DNA of 64,000 bases from Kitasatospora purpeofusca (lineage in GTDB: Bacteria > Actinomycetota > Actinomycetes > Streptomycetales > Streptomycetaceae): NCBI RefSeq assembly GCF_000718025.1, contig NZ_JODS01000025.1, positions 1 to 64,000 of the forward strand. The letters run 5' to 3'. The notes below the pieces were generated by a model. It ran no database searches, had not been told where the DNA came from, and worked only from the letters and a program-made list of their open reading frames with translations. Below, one piece after another: positions 16,430 to 25,969 of the stretch. The stretch's first letter is position 1, and every line of letters starts with the position of its first letter. The position numbers and the translations under genes were made by a program.

Positions 16430-17179
16430 ATGCCCGCGCTGACACTCCGGCTGGCCCAGGGCACCCCGTGCTGGGTCAGCCTGATGACCGACGACCTGCC
16501 CGGTGCCCGGGCCTTCTACGGCGAACTGCTCGGCTGGACCTTCGCCCCGGGGCCGGCGCAGCTCGGCGAGTACGTCCGGGCCCGCCTCGGCGAGGAGCCG
16601 GTGGCCGGGCTCGGGGTGTCCGCGGTGGACGGCTTCCCGGTGCAGTGGACCAGTTACTTCGCCGTGGACGACGCGGACCGCGCGGCCCAGTTGGTGCGGG
16701 AGTGCGGCGGCACGGTCGCGGTCGGGCCGCTCCAGGCGGAGCGGGCCGGGCGCCTGGCGATCGCGGCCGACGTCTCCGGCGCGGTGTTCGGACTCTGGCA
16801 GGGCGAGGAGCACCTCGGCCGGGAGACCGGGCCGGGGCCGGGCGGACCGGCCTGGACGGAGCTGCTCACCCCGGACGCGGACGGCGCGGCCGGCTTCTAC
16901 CGCGCGGTGCTCGGGGTTCCGGTGGCCGAGGCCGAGGGCGGGTCGGCGCTGCTGGTCGGCGGTCGGCCGGTCGCGGGGATCCGGCGCGGCGCCGAGCTGC
17001 GCGGCCACCCGCCGCGCTGGCGCACCCACTTCGCGGTGGCCGACGTCGATCTGACGGCCCGGCGGGCGGCCGAGCTGGGCGGCCGGGTGCTGGTGGCACC
17101 GCAGGGGACGCCGCGCGGCCGGGCGGCCCGGCTGGCGGACCCGCGCGGCGGGCACTTCTCGGTGCTGCAGGCGGGCTGA
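16430..17179 (+). CDS. VOC-family protein with two glyoxalase-like domains
   Basis: 249 residues containing two tandem vicinal-oxygen-chelate modules. Each starts with a similar pattern: PCWVSLMTDDLPGARAFYGELLGW, then PAWTELLTPDADGAAGFYRAVLG. Each ends in a VF/FSV-type strand. Metal residues are not complete (no canonical His/Glu pair), so it may be a binding protein rather than a lyase or dioxygenase. ATG with GAGGAGA 7 nt upstream. Faces the thymidine kinase gene. Confidence 0.85.
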   Translation: MPALTLRLAQGTPCWVSLMTDDLPGARAFYGELLGWTFAPGPAQLGEYVRARLGEEPVAGLGVSAVDGFPVQWTSYFAVDDADRAAQLVRECGGTVAVGPLQAERAGRLAIAADVSGAVFGLWQGEEHLGRETGPGPGGPAWTELLTPDADGAAGFYRAVLGVPVAEAEGGSALLVGGRPVAGIRRGAELRGHPPRWRTHFAVADVDLTARRAAELGGRVLVAPQGTPRGRAARLADPRGGHFSVLQAG

Positions 17180-17188
17180 CGCCGCGGC

Positions 17189-17845
17189 TCAGGCCTGCTG
17201 CTCCTCGAAGGGGAGGACGTCCGGGGAGAGCACGGCGGCGCGGGCGGTGGCCGCGGTCAGGCGGCGGCGGTGGTGGCGGCGGCAGAGCACCTCGTAGCCG
17301 ACCTCGTCCTCGCGGACCGAGATGTCACCGATGACGACCTGCGCGCCCTCGACCACCATGACCCCGCCGACGGTGCGGGCGTTGTGGGTGGCCCGGGCGC
17401 CGCACCAGCAGAGCGCCTCGACCTGGAGCACCTCGACCCGGTCGGCGAGTTCGATCAGCCGCTGGGAGCCGGGGAAGAGCCGGGTGCGGAAGTCCGTGGT
17501 GATGCCGAAGGTGTAGACGTCGATGTCGAGTTCGTCGACCACCCGGGCGAGCTGGTCGATCTGCCCGGGGTCGAAGAACTGGGCCTCGTCGCAGATCAGG
17601 TAGTCCACCCGGCCGCCGGCCGAGAGCCGTTGCACCACATGGGCGTGGAAGTCGAACTCGTCGGCCACCTCGACCGCGTCGGCGCGCAGGCCGAGCCGGC
17701 TGGAGATGGTGGCCGCACCGGCCCGGTCGTTGCGGGTGAGGATGATCCCCTGCCGGCCGCGGGCGGCGTGGTTGTGGTCCATCTGGAGCGCGAGGGTCGA
17801 CTTCCCGCAGTCCATCGTGCCGGAGAAGAACACCAGTTCAGCCAT
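17189..17845 (-). CDS. tdk: Thymidine kinase (type II, TK1-like)
   Basis: 218 residues. Phosphorylates thymidine to dTMP for salvage. P-loop FFSGTMDCGKST at residues 6-17, Walker-B-like ICDEAQFFDP with the catalytic Glu, lasso-loop region YTFGITTDFRT, and zinc-binding Cys in CWCGARAT plus the later CRRHH. Start chosen at ATG 17845 (MAELVFFSG) to match the usual length; an upstream ATG at 17869 would add eight residues. Follows the phosphodiesterase gene by 33 nt in the same direction. Confidence 0.93.
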   Translation of the reverse strand: MAELVFFSGTMDCGKSTLALQMDHNHAARGRQGIILTRNDRAGAATISSRLGLRADAVEVADEFDFHAHVVQRLSAGGRVDYLICDEAQFFDPGQIDQLARVVDELDIDVYTFGITTDFRTRLFPGSQRLIELADRVEVLQVEALCWCGARATHNARTVGGVMVVEGAQVVIGDISVREDEVGYEVLCRRHHRRRLTAATARAAVLSPDVLPFEEQQA

Positions 17846-17878
17846 GGGTGGTGCAAATGCCTTTCGCATCGAGGGAGT

Positions 17879-19063
17879 TCAGCGGCGGAATTCGAGCAGC
17901 GGCACGAACTGCTCGACCGGGGTCATCGAACCGTGCAGGCCGATCATCGCGGACTCGCCGGGCTCGTTGCGGGAGGCGACGACCGCGATGTCGTCACGGG
18001 CGGCGGCGACCACGTCGCCGATCCGGTGGTAGACCCGGTCGTCCACGGCGGGGCCGAACCAGCCGGCCTCGATCGCCTGGTCCCTGGTGGCCACCCACAT
18101 CCGGTCGCCGAGCACCTCGCTCCAGACCGTGTGGACGTCGGCGGCGGCGCCGGGGACGGCGTAGACGTGGCGGGCACGGCCCTCGCCGCCGAGCAGGGCG
18201 ACGCCGGCGCCGAGCTCCCAGTCCTCGTCGAAGTCGATCCGGTCCTCGGGGGCGATGTCGATCATGCCGTGGTCGGCGGTGACGTACATCACCGAGCGCG
18301 GGGGCAGCTGTTCGGCCAGCCGGCGGGCCAGCCGGTCGACGGCGTCCAGGGTCATCCGCCACTCGTCCGAGTCCACCCCGAAGCGGTGGCCCGCGCCGTC
18401 GAGTTCGCTGACGTACGTGTAGACGAGCGCGCGGTCGTGCTCGGCGAGCCAGGCGGCGGCCCGGTCCATCCGCTCCTCACCGGTGGTGCGGCCGAGGAAG
18501 GTGCCGCCGGAGAGCGCGACCCGGGTGAGCGGGGTCTGCGCGAACAGCGGGGAGGACACCTGGGCGGTGGCCACCCCGGCGGCGTGCACCTGCTGGAAGA
18601 CGGTGGGGTACGGCTGCCAGGCGGCCGGGTCGGTCGGCGGCTGCCAGCGCAACTGGTTCATCAGGTGCCCGGCGCCGGGCACCGCCACCGTGTAGCCGAC
18701 CAGGCCGTGCAGACCGGGCGGGGTGCCGGTGCCGACCGAGGCCAGCGAGGTGGCGGTGGTGGACGGGAAGCCCGCGGTCAGCGGCCGGCCGGTGCCGCCG
18801 AGCGAGCCGGCCGTCAGCGAGGTGAGGAACGGCGCGTACTCGGGGTGGCGCAGCAGCAGCTCCCAGCCCAGGCCGTCGACCAGGAAGACCACCGCGCGGT
18901 CGGCGGGCGCGAGCGGCAGCGCGGTGCTGAAGCCGGGCACGCCGAGGCCGGCGGCCACCGAGGGCAGCAGGTCGCTGAGCGAGCCGCTGCCGTAGGGCGG
19001 CGCGGGCGCGGTGGCGGGGTCGAGGAGCTCGAAGGCGTCGTGGCCGTCGGGGGCGAAGGGCAT
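17879..19063 (-). CDS. Alkaline-phosphatase-superfamily phosphodiesterase/nucleotide pyrophosphatase
   Basis: 394 residues. Metal-site motifs of the NPP branch are present: VVFLVDGLGWELL (first Asp), GFPSTTATSLASVGTG (nucleophile Thr/Ser region), SELDGAGHRFGVDSDEW (Asp/His), and MYVTADHGMIDI (Asp-His). No signal peptide or membrane helix, so a cytoplasmic enzyme is likely. Substrate unknown (nucleotide or phosphodiester). Likely cotranscribed with tdk and DUF5998. Confidence 0.88.
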   Translation of the reverse strand: MPFAPDGHDAFELLDPATAPAPPYGSGSLSDLLPSVAAGLGVPGFSTALPLAPADRAVVFLVDGLGWELLLRHPEYAPFLTSLTAGSLGGTGRPLTAGFPSTTATSLASVGTGTPPGLHGLVGYTVAVPGAGHLMNQLRWQPPTDPAAWQPYPTVFQQVHAAGVATAQVSSPLFAQTPLTRVALSGGTFLGRTTGEERMDRAAAWLAEHDRALVYTYVSELDGAGHRFGVDSDEWRMTLDAVDRLARRLAEQLPPRSVMYVTADHGMIDIAPEDRIDFDEDWELGAGVALLGGEGRARHVYAVPGAAADVHTVWSEVLGDRMWVATRDQAIEAGWFGPAVDDRVYHRIGDVVAAARDDIAVVASRNEPGESAMIGLHGSMTPVEQFVPLLEFRR

Positions 19064-19245
19064 GGTGGCGGGGGTGGCTTCCTGGCTGGCCGGAGCGGTC
19101 CGGACCCGTGGCGGGCGGTGTCCGGACGGCGGCGGGGCGGCGGTCGGCGCGCGACCGTGCGGGGCGGCGCCGGTCGGCGCGGTGCTGCGGGTCTGTTCGG
19201 GGTTGTGCGGGTCCGTGCGGGTCGGTGGGGCGACGCGGGGTGGGG

Positions 19246-19845
19246 TCAGACCCGGGGGCCGCTGGTGACGGTCGCCTCGGAGAGGGCGCGGGCGAAGATC
19301 AGGGCCTGGGCCACCGTCTCCGGTCCGTCGCCGGCCTCGCTGACCCGCAGGGACAGGTCGTCGGCGGTGGCGGAGCCGGTGTAGCCGTGGTCCGCCTCGC
19401 AGTTCGGGTCGGAGCAGCCGGCCGGTTCGAGGTCGAGCCGCTGGACGGCGCCCCAGCCGATGGTCAGCACCACCTCGCGGGGCAGCGTGCCCGGGGTGTA
19501 GGTCTCCGGGTTGGCGACCATCCGGCTGACCACCACGGAGTTGATCCGGTCCAGCCGGACGCTCTCGGTGGAGGTGGTGGCGAGCGGGACGGCGGGGCTG
19601 CTGCCGTCCCCCGTCTGCTCGTCGGTGTGGCTGACCACGAAGCGGGTCGGGGTCAGCACCAGGACGGTGACGTGCCGGCGGACCTCGTTGGCGTCGAAGG
19701 TGGTCTCCTGGTGCACCAGGTAGGAGCTGATCGGCTCGGGACCCACCGCGGACTCGACCGCCTCGGACACCAGGGCCGGGTAGTAGCCGCTGCGCTCGAT
19801 CGCCGAGCGCAGGTCCTGTGTGGTGGTGGTACCGGTCTTCGCCAT
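19246..19845 (-). CDS. DUF5998 family protein
   Basis: 199-residue soluble protein conserved in actinobacteria at this locus (DUF5998); function unknown. N-terminal QDLRSAIERSGYYPALVSEAVESAV, then a beta-rich domain (HVTVLVLTPTRFVVSHTDE). One Cys pair (AGCSDPNCEADHGYTG) with a following His could hold a metal. ATG at 19845. Upstream of the phosphodiesterase gene with a 182-bp gap in which I see no feature. Confidence 0.87.
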   Translation of the reverse strand: MAKTGTTTTQDLRSAIERSGYYPALVSEAVESAVGPEPISSYLVHQETTFDANEVRRHVTVLVLTPTRFVVSHTDEQTGDGSSPAVPLATTSTESVRLDRINSVVVSRMVANPETYTPGTLPREVVLTIGWGAVQRLDLEPAGCSDPNCEADHGYTGSATADDLSLRVSEAGDGPETVAQALIFARALSEATVTSGPRV

Positions 19846-19937
19846 AACTCCATCCTGGCATGGTCCCCCGACGAAGCGGGCGGCACGGCGCCGAGCTTCG
19901 GACAACGGCGCCCGGGTCCGGACGCAACCAAGGAAGG

Positions 19938-22808
19938 TTACAGCGTGCTCATGGCGCGCGGGCCCAGATCACTGCGGACCGGCAGGGGCGCGATGCGTAC
20001 GCGCGCCCCCAGGATCGCCAGTCCGTGCGGGGCGACGACCACCGGTTCGAGGTCCACCGAGGCGACCTCCGGCAGGTCGTCCACCAGCCGGGACACCCGC
20101 AGCAGCAGCTCCTCCAGGGCGTCGGTGTCGACCGCCTCGGCGCCCCGCCAGCCGAACAGCAGCGGGGCCGCCCTGACCTCGCGGACGAGTGAGGCGACGT
20201 CCTGGTCGGTGGCCGGAACCAGTCGGTGGGCGACGTCGCCCAGCAGTTCGGCGGGGGCGCCGGCCAGACCGAAGGAGAGGATCGCGCCGACCGCCGGGTC
20301 GACGGTGGCGCCGATCACGGTGTCCACGCCGCGGGGGGCGAGCCGCTGGACCACCAGCGCGGCCTGGGCGGCTCCGCCGAGCAGCTCGTCCAGCTCGCGG
20401 TGCGCGTGGCGCAGTCCGGCCTCGCCGGTCAGGTCGAGCCGGACGCTGCCCAGGTCGGGGCGGTGGCGCAGGTGCGGGGCGGTGGCCTTGAGCGCGACCG
20501 GGTAGCCGAGGGCCGCGGCTGCCCGCACCGCGCTCTCCTCGTCCGGGGCGGGCAGGGTCGGCGAGACGTCGATGCCGTAGCGGGCGAGCAGGGCGGCCGC
20601 CTCGGGGTCGGGCAGGGTGATCCGCGCCCCGCCGGGCTGGGTGCGGGCGGCGACCGCGGGGCGGGTGGAGAGCGCGGCGTCGACCAGGGCGCGGGCGCCC
20701 GCCTCGTCGATCCGGTCGAGTTCGGGGACCCTGGCCGTCTCCTCGGCCTCGGCCATCCGGCGGCGCCAGTCGGCGTAGTGGACGGCGTGCGCGAGGGCCC
20801 GGACCGCCCGCTCGGGGGCGGGGTAGGAGGGGATGCCGCCGGGGCGCAGCCGGTCCGGCAGGTCGGTGAGGGCCAGGTGGGCGAGGAGCAGCGGCTTGCC
20901 GGCGGCCCGGGCGCGCTCGCCGGCGGCGAGCAGGGCGGCGGCGATCTCCGGATCGTCGGAGCCCACCTCGGGGCCGGTGGGGCCGGCGGGCCGGCCGGCC
21001 GGGCGGGGCCCCCAGGACTGGCTGCCGATCGGCGGGATGGCGACGGCGATCACCGCGTCCACCCCGGGGTCGGTGAGCGCGGTGTCCAGGGCGATCCGGA
21101 AGTTCTCGCCGGTGGCGGCGGTGGTGAGGTCGACCGGGGTGCGCGGGCGCAGGCCGGCCGAGAGGCAGGCGTCGTGGGTGAGCAGGCCCAGCGAGTCGGA
21201 GTTGCCGACCACGGCGACCCGGTCGCCGGGCGGCAGCGGCTGGTGGGCGAGCAGGTCGCCGGTGTCGTACAGCTCGGTGATGGTCTCCACCCGGGTGACG
21301 CCGGCCTGCTGGAAGAGGGCGTCGACGGTGGCGTCCCGCAGGCCGGTGGCGGTGGCCGGGACGGCGTGGCCAGGCGGCAGGCTGCCGGTGTGGCGGGCGC
21401 CCTTGACCACGACCACCGGCTTGGCCTGGGCGAGCCGGCGGGCGATCCGGGTGAACTTGCGGGGGTTGCCGAAGGACTCCAGGTAGAGCAGGACGACCTC
21501 GGTGGCCGGGTCCTCGGCCCAGTACTGGAGGAAGTCGTTGCCGGAGACGTCGGCGCGGTTGCCGACCGAGGCGAAGGAGGAGACCCCGAGGCCGCGCCGG
21601 TGGCCGGCCTCCAGCAGGGCGACGCCGATCGCGCCGGACTGGCAGAAGACGCCGAAGGTGCCCCGGGCGGGCAGCACCGGGGCGAGCGAGGCGTTCAGCG
21701 GGTGCTCCGGGTCGGTGGAGATCAGGCCGAAGGCGTTGGGGCCGATCACCCGCATGCCGGCCGCCCGGGCCTGGCGGACCAGGGCGCGCTGGCGGTCGCG
21801 GCCCTCGGGGCCGGTCTCGGCGTAGCCGGCGGTGACCACCACCAGGCCCTGGACGCCGTGCGCGCCGCACTCGGCGACCGCCTGGGGCACCGCGGAGGCG
21901 GGCACGGCGATCACGGCGAGGTCGACCGGGCCGGGGATCTCCAGGACCGAGCGGTGAACCGGGAGGCCGTCGAGCTCGGTGCCGGGCGGGGCGTTGCGGT
22001 TCACCGCGTACACCGGGCGGTCGGCGGCGGCGAAGCCCGTGAGCAGGTCGCGCAGCAGGGTCCGGCCGACGGTCTGCGGGTTGCGGGAGGCGCCGATCAC
22101 GGCGACCGAGCGCGGGGTGAGCAGCCGCTGCACCGAGCGGGCCTCGGCGCGGTGCTCGCGGGCCCGCATGACGGCGAGCGAGGCGGCGGTGGGTTCGAGG
22201 TCGAACTCCAGGTGCACCACGCCGTCGGCGAAGCTGCGGCGCTGGACGTAGCCGGCGTCGGTGAAGACCTTCACCATCTTGCGGTTCTCCGGCAGCACCT
22301 CGGCCTGGAAACGGCGGATGCCGCGTTCCTGGGCGACCGCGGCGATGTGCTCCAGCAGCGCGGAGGCGACGCCCCGGCCCTGGTGGGCGTCCTGGACCAG
22401 GAAGGCGACCTCGGCGTCGGTGCCGGTCTCCGAGGGGCGGCCGTCGGCGTCGATCCGGTCGTAGCGGACGGTGGCGATGAAGCGGTCGCGGACGACGACG
22501 GCGAGGCCTACCCGGTGGACGAAGTCGTGGTGGGTGAAGCGCCGGACGTCCTTGTCGGAGAGCCGGGGGTAGGGCGCGAAGAAGCGGAAGTACTTGGACT
22601 GGTCCGACACCTGTTCGTAGAACTCGACCAGACGGCCCGCGTCCGCCGGGGTGATCGGGCGGATCCGGGCCGTGCCGCCGTCGCGCAGCAGGACGTCGGC
22701 CTCCCAGTGCTGGGGGTAGTCCGGGAGAGCCGGGGCGCGGTCCTGGCGGGCCGCCGTCCGGGCGGGCGTCGGGTCCTGCTCGGGGTGCGGTGCCGCGGAG
22801 TCGTCCAC
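19938..22808 (-). CDS. Fused GNAT acetyltransferase / NDP-forming acyl-CoA synthetase (Pat-like)
   Basis: 956 residues. N-terminal GNAT domain (about 35-210) with an acetyl-CoA-loop variant VQDAHQGRGVASALLEHI. Then the CoA-binding domain (RSVAVIGASRNPQTVGRTLL), the succinyl-CoA-synthetase-like and flavodoxin-like parts (GPNAFGLIST; QSGAIGVALLE), and a C-terminal ATP-grasp domain (LARYGIDVSPTLPAPDEESAVRAAAALGYPVALKA). In S. lividans the related PatA acetylates acetyl-CoA synthetase. Protein-lysine acetylation is therefore the likely role; whether the synthetase half is active is unknown. Start GTG 22808. Divergent from ptsH. Confidence 0.88.
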   Translation of the reverse strand: MDDSAAPHPEQDPTPARTAARQDRAPALPDYPQHWEADVLLRDGGTARIRPITPADAGRLVEFYEQVSDQSKYFRFFAPYPRLSDKDVRRFTHHDFVHRVGLAVVVRDRFIATVRYDRIDADGRPSETGTDAEVAFLVQDAHQGRGVASALLEHIAAVAQERGIRRFQAEVLPENRKMVKVFTDAGYVQRRSFADGVVHLEFDLEPTAASLAVMRAREHRAEARSVQRLLTPRSVAVIGASRNPQTVGRTLLRDLLTGFAAADRPVYAVNRNAPPGTELDGLPVHRSVLEIPGPVDLAVIAVPASAVPQAVAECGAHGVQGLVVVTAGYAETGPEGRDRQRALVRQARAAGMRVIGPNAFGLISTDPEHPLNASLAPVLPARGTFGVFCQSGAIGVALLEAGHRRGLGVSSFASVGNRADVSGNDFLQYWAEDPATEVVLLYLESFGNPRKFTRIARRLAQAKPVVVVKGARHTGSLPPGHAVPATATGLRDATVDALFQQAGVTRVETITELYDTGDLLAHQPLPPGDRVAVVGNSDSLGLLTHDACLSAGLRPRTPVDLTTAATGENFRIALDTALTDPGVDAVIAVAIPPIGSQSWGPRPAGRPAGPTGPEVGSDDPEIAAALLAAGERARAAGKPLLLAHLALTDLPDRLRPGGIPSYPAPERAVRALAHAVHYADWRRRMAEAEETARVPELDRIDEAGARALVDAALSTRPAVAARTQPGGARITLPDPEAAALLARYGIDVSPTLPAPDEESAVRAAAALGYPVALKATAPHLRHRPDLGSVRLDLTGEAGLRHAHRELDELLGGAAQAALVVQRLAPRGVDTVIGATVDPAVGAILSFGLAGAPAELLGDVAHRLVPATDQDVASLVREVRAAPLLFGWRGAEAVDTDALEELLLRVSRLVDDLPEVASVDLEPVVVAPHGLAILGARVRIAPLPVRSDLGPRAMSTL

Positions 22809-22968
22809 GATCGCCAGGTTATCCGGCGGCGGGCCGAATGGCGCCGGGCGTGCGTTCGCGGCAGGGTGGGCAGGGCCTCTGAACGGGGATTATGCGCCGT
22901 TTATGGCTCTGAAAGAAACAATCACAAGTCCCGAACGCGGCGGCTCGCAGGGGTCGGCTGCATGCAAC

Positions 22969-22984
22969 ACTGGTCTAGACAACA
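22969..22984 (+). promoter_or_regulatory. DasR-responsive element (dre) of ptsH
   Basis: ACTGGTCTAGACAACA matches the DasR operator consensus (A-C/G-TGGTCTAGACCA-C/G-T) at 13 of 16 positions, including the whole TGGTCTAGAC core. It lies 54-69 nt upstream of the ptsH start. In Streptomyces, DasR (GntR family, sensing glucosamine-6-phosphate) controls the general PTS genes ptsH, ptsI and crr. Confidence 0.85.
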
Positions 22985-23037
22985 TGGCCGTTCCCCCCAT
23001 CGCGGCCATGACCAGCTTCACCGGAAAGGCACGTCTC

Positions 23038-23319
23038 ATGGCAGAGCGCCGCGTCACCATCGGTTGGGCCGAGGGCCTGCACGCCCGTCCCGCCTCCGTC
23101 TTCGTCAAGGCCGTCGCGGCCACCGGCGTGCCGATCACCATCACCAAGCCGGGCGGCAACCCGGTCAACGCCGGCTCCATGCTCGGCCTGCTCGCGCTCG
23201 GCGCGCAGGGCGGCGACGAGGTCGTGCTGGCCTCCGACGCCGAGGGCGCCGACGAGGCCCTGGACCGCCTGGCCGCGCTGGTCCAGCAGGGCCTGGACGA
23301 GCTGCCCGCCGCAGCCTGA
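23038..23319 (+). CDS. ptsH: Phosphocarrier protein HPr
   Basis: 93 residues, the length of streptomycete HPr. Accepts phosphate from EI-P and passes it to EIIA proteins of the sugar PTS. Phosphorylated His15 is in GLHARPAS. Ser47 in NAGSMLGLL is the equivalent of the regulatory Ser46 of low-GC HPr; Streptomyces is not known to use it. ATG with GGAAAGG upstream. Single gene ending in a strong terminator. Probably controlled by DasR through the site at 22969. Confidence 0.95.
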   Translation: MAERRVTIGWAEGLHARPASVFVKAVAATGVPITITKPGGNPVNAGSMLGLLALGAQGGDEVVLASDAEGADEALDRLAALVQQGLDELPAAA

Positions 23320-23328
23320 GTCCCGCAG

Positions 23329-23388
23329 CGCGCACACGTCCGGAGCCCGTGCCCCGTTGGTCGGGGGGCCCGGGCTCCGGTGTGCGCG
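23329..23388. terminator. Extended bidirectional terminator
   Basis: CGGAGCCCG/CGGGCTCCG inner stem (23341-23349, 23371-23379) flanked by CGCGCACAC/TGTGCGCG outer arms, between the convergent ptsH and permease genes. Confidence 0.75.
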
Positions 23389-23398
23389 GCGGCGGCCG

Positions 23399-25969
23399 TC
23401 AGCCGGCCGCGATCGCCCGCAGGATGTCCAGCCGGGCCGCCCGGCGGGCCGGCCGCAGACCGGCCACCGCACCCGCCACCAGCCCGGCCACCAGCACCAC
23501 GGACAGCTGGAGCGGCGGGACGGCGAAGCTGCCCGTCCCCTCGGTGTCCGCCGCCCGGACCAGCGCCCAGCCCAGGAACGACCCCAGGCCCAGGCCGCCG
23601 ATCGTGCCGAACATCGCCACCAGCACCGACTCCCAGCGCACCATCGCGCGCAACTGGCTCCGGGTCTGGCCGACCGCCCGCAGCAGGCCCAGCTCCCTGG
23701 TCCGCTCGTGGACCGCCAGGGTCAGCGTGTTGGCGATCCCCAGCAGCGCGATCAGCACCGCCAGCGCCAGCAGCGCGTAGACCACCGAGAGCATGATGTC
23801 GACCACCGAGGCCGAGTCCTTCGCGTACTCCGCCCGGGTCTGCACCTTCGGGTCGCCGAACGGCACCGCCGCCGCCGTCACCGCCGCCTTGCCGGCCGAC
23901 AGCGAGACCCCGTCCTTCAGCGCCACCGCCACCAGCGAGTCGGAGTCCTGGCCCTTGTGCGGGGCCCACGCCTCCCGGGTGACCAGGTAGTCGCCGGCCA
24001 GCTCACTGCCCTGGTACAGCGCCTTCACCGTGAACGGCGCCTCGGCACCGTCGCTGAACCGCACCGGCACGGTCGTGCCCACCTGCCAGCCCTGCTTCTC
24101 CGCCTCCGACCTGGACACCGCCAGGCCGTCGGTGCCCAACTGGAGCGAACCGTCCACCCGGCCGAGGTCCACGATCCCGGCCAGCCGGGTCGGGTCGGTG
24201 ACGTCCAGGGTCCGGCCGTGGCCGTCCACCCGCGCCACACCCCGGCCCAGGCCCACGCTCTGCCGCACCTCCGGCAGACCGGCCACCGCGTCCGCCAGCT
24301 TCGGGCTGAGCGCACCGGCCCGGAAGCCGCCGGTGGAGATCGCGAGATCCCCGGCGAAGGTCCGGCTCACCGTGTCGTCCATGGTCGCCTTGATCGAGGC
24401 GCCGAAGACGGTGAACAGCGAGACCACCGTGACCCCGACCATCAGCGCGCTGGCCGTCGCGGCCGTGCGCTTCGGATTGCGGGTCGCGTTGCGCTGCGCC
24501 AGCACGCCCGGCATCCCGCGCAGCCGCGGCAGCGGCGCACCCAGCAGCCGCACCACGAAGGTCGCGAACACCGGGCCGAGCACCACCACACCGAGCAGCG
24601 TCGCCACCGCGCCGCCCGCGGTCAGCCCCACCGAGGGGCCGTCCGTGGCGCCGACCACCGTGGCGGCCACCCCGGCCGCGACCAGCAGCGCACCGGCGGT
24701 CCAGCGGACCCGCCCGGCCCGGCCGTCGGCCGCGCCGTCCACCGCCACCGCCCGCATCGCGGCCAGCGGCGCCGTCCGGCCCGCCCGCACGGCCGGCGCG
24801 ACCGCCGAGCCGACCGCGGTGACCGTGCCCACCAGCAGCGGCAGGGCCACCGAGACCGCGCCGATCACCAGGCTGCCGGTCGGCAGGCTGAAGCCGATCA
24901 CCTTGAACAGCGACGTCAGCCCGGCCGCGATCCCGATCCCGCCGAGCACTCCGGCCGCCGAGGCCGCCAGCCCGACCACCACCGCCTCCGCCAGGGTCGC
25001 CCCCAGTACCTGGCCGCGGGCCGCGCCCAGCGCCCGGAGCAGCGCGTTCTCCCTGGTGCGCTGCGCCACCACGATGGCGAAGGTGTTGTGAATGGTGAAG
25101 GTCGCCACCAGCAGGGCGATGCCCGCGAAGACCAGCAGCAGGGTGGTGAACATGGTCAGGAAGCGGCTGGACACCTGCGCGGTGGCCTCCTCCGAGACCT
25201 TCGTCCCGGTCACCGCCTCCAGCCCGGCCGGCAGCTTCGCCGTCAGCGCCGTCACCAGCTCCTGCTGGGAGACGCCGCCCGAGGCCCGGAACTGGATCGA
25301 GGTGGCCTGGCCCTGCCCCTTCGGGGTCAGGTAGCGCTCGGCGTCCGCGAGGGTCAGCCCGGTGTAGGTGTTCTGGCCCATGCCGTCGGCCGAGGCGCCG
25401 AAGGTCGCGATGCCGACGATCGTCACCGACACCGGGTCGGGGGCGCGCAGGATGGTCGAGTCGCCGATCTTCAGCTCACCGGCCTTGGCCGCGCCCCGGT
25501 TGATCACCGCCTCCCCCGGCTGCTGCGGCGCCCGGCCCTCGGCCAGCCGGTACGGGTTGAGCCCGCTGTCCGGCTGCCAGTAACCGGCCAGCGTGGGCGG
25601 CCCCTGGCCGCCCACCGCCTTGCCGTTCTTGCCGATCAGCTGGCCGGAGCCCTGGATGGCCGGCTCGGCCGCCGCGACCCCGGGCACCTGGCGCAGCTGG
25701 TCCGCCAGCGCGAGGTCCACCGGGGCGCGGACGCCGCCGAAGGTGTTCTCGGTGTCCATCACGTCGGCGCTGCGCACCACCGCGTCGGTGCCGCGGTTGG
25801 CATCGGCGAACAGGGTGTCGAAGCTGCCGCGCAGGGTGTCGCCGAGCACCAGGGTGCCGGTCAGGAAGCTCACCCCGAGCAGGATCGCGGTGAACGTCCC
25901 GGCCAGCCGGCGCTTGTGCGCGGCCAGCGAGCGCAGACTGATCCGAAGGGTGGCGGTCGCACTGCTCAT
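23399..25969 (-). CDS. ABC transporter permease, FtsX/MacB-type duplicated
   Basis: 856 residues with two FtsX-like units. TM1 (residues 20-42) and a large extracellular domain come first, then three TM helices (about 280-420), a second TM region (480-540), another extracellular domain, and three final helices (735-850). Typical cytoplasmic loop signature: RTRENALLRALGAARGQV and, in the second half, ERTRELGLLRAVGQTRSQL. Such exporters move lipoproteins, peptides or hydrophobic drugs by mechanotransmission. ATG 25969 overlaps the ATPase stop by 4 nt (ATGA), so they are co-translated. Confidence 0.92.
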   Translation of the reverse strand: MSSATATLRISLRSLAAHKRRLAGTFTAILLGVSFLTGTLVLGDTLRGSFDTLFADANRGTDAVVRSADVMDTENTFGGVRAPVDLALADQLRQVPGVAAAEPAIQGSGQLIGKNGKAVGGQGPPTLAGYWQPDSGLNPYRLAEGRAPQQPGEAVINRGAAKAGELKIGDSTILRAPDPVSVTIVGIATFGASADGMGQNTYTGLTLADAERYLTPKGQGQATSIQFRASGGVSQQELVTALTAKLPAGLEAVTGTKVSEEATAQVSSRFLTMFTTLLLVFAGIALLVATFTIHNTFAIVVAQRTRENALLRALGAARGQVLGATLAEAVVVGLAASAAGVLGGIGIAAGLTSLFKVIGFSLPTGSLVIGAVSVALPLLVGTVTAVGSAVAPAVRAGRTAPLAAMRAVAVDGAADGRAGRVRWTAGALLVAAGVAATVVGATDGPSVGLTAGGAVATLLGVVVLGPVFATFVVRLLGAPLPRLRGMPGVLAQRNATRNPKRTAATASALMVGVTVVSLFTVFGASIKATMDDTVSRTFAGDLAISTGGFRAGALSPKLADAVAGLPEVRQSVGLGRGVARVDGHGRTLDVTDPTRLAGIVDLGRVDGSLQLGTDGLAVSRSEAEKQGWQVGTTVPVRFSDGAEAPFTVKALYQGSELAGDYLVTREAWAPHKGQDSDSLVAVALKDGVSLSAGKAAVTAAAVPFGDPKVQTRAEYAKDSASVVDIMLSVVYALLALAVLIALLGIANTLTLAVHERTRELGLLRAVGQTRSQLRAMVRWESVLVAMFGTIGGLGLGSFLGWALVRAADTEGTGSFAVPPLQLSVVLVAGLVAGAVAGLRPARRAARLDILRAIAAG

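Noticed and set aside
20226..23780. Open frame of 1184 codons on the plus strand
   Set aside because: It lies opposite the GNAT/acyl-CoA synthetase and extends over ptsH in another frame. Its composition (Gly/Val/Gln/Asp-rich) is the usual antisense shadow of high-GC coding DNA, and it has no recognisable domain.
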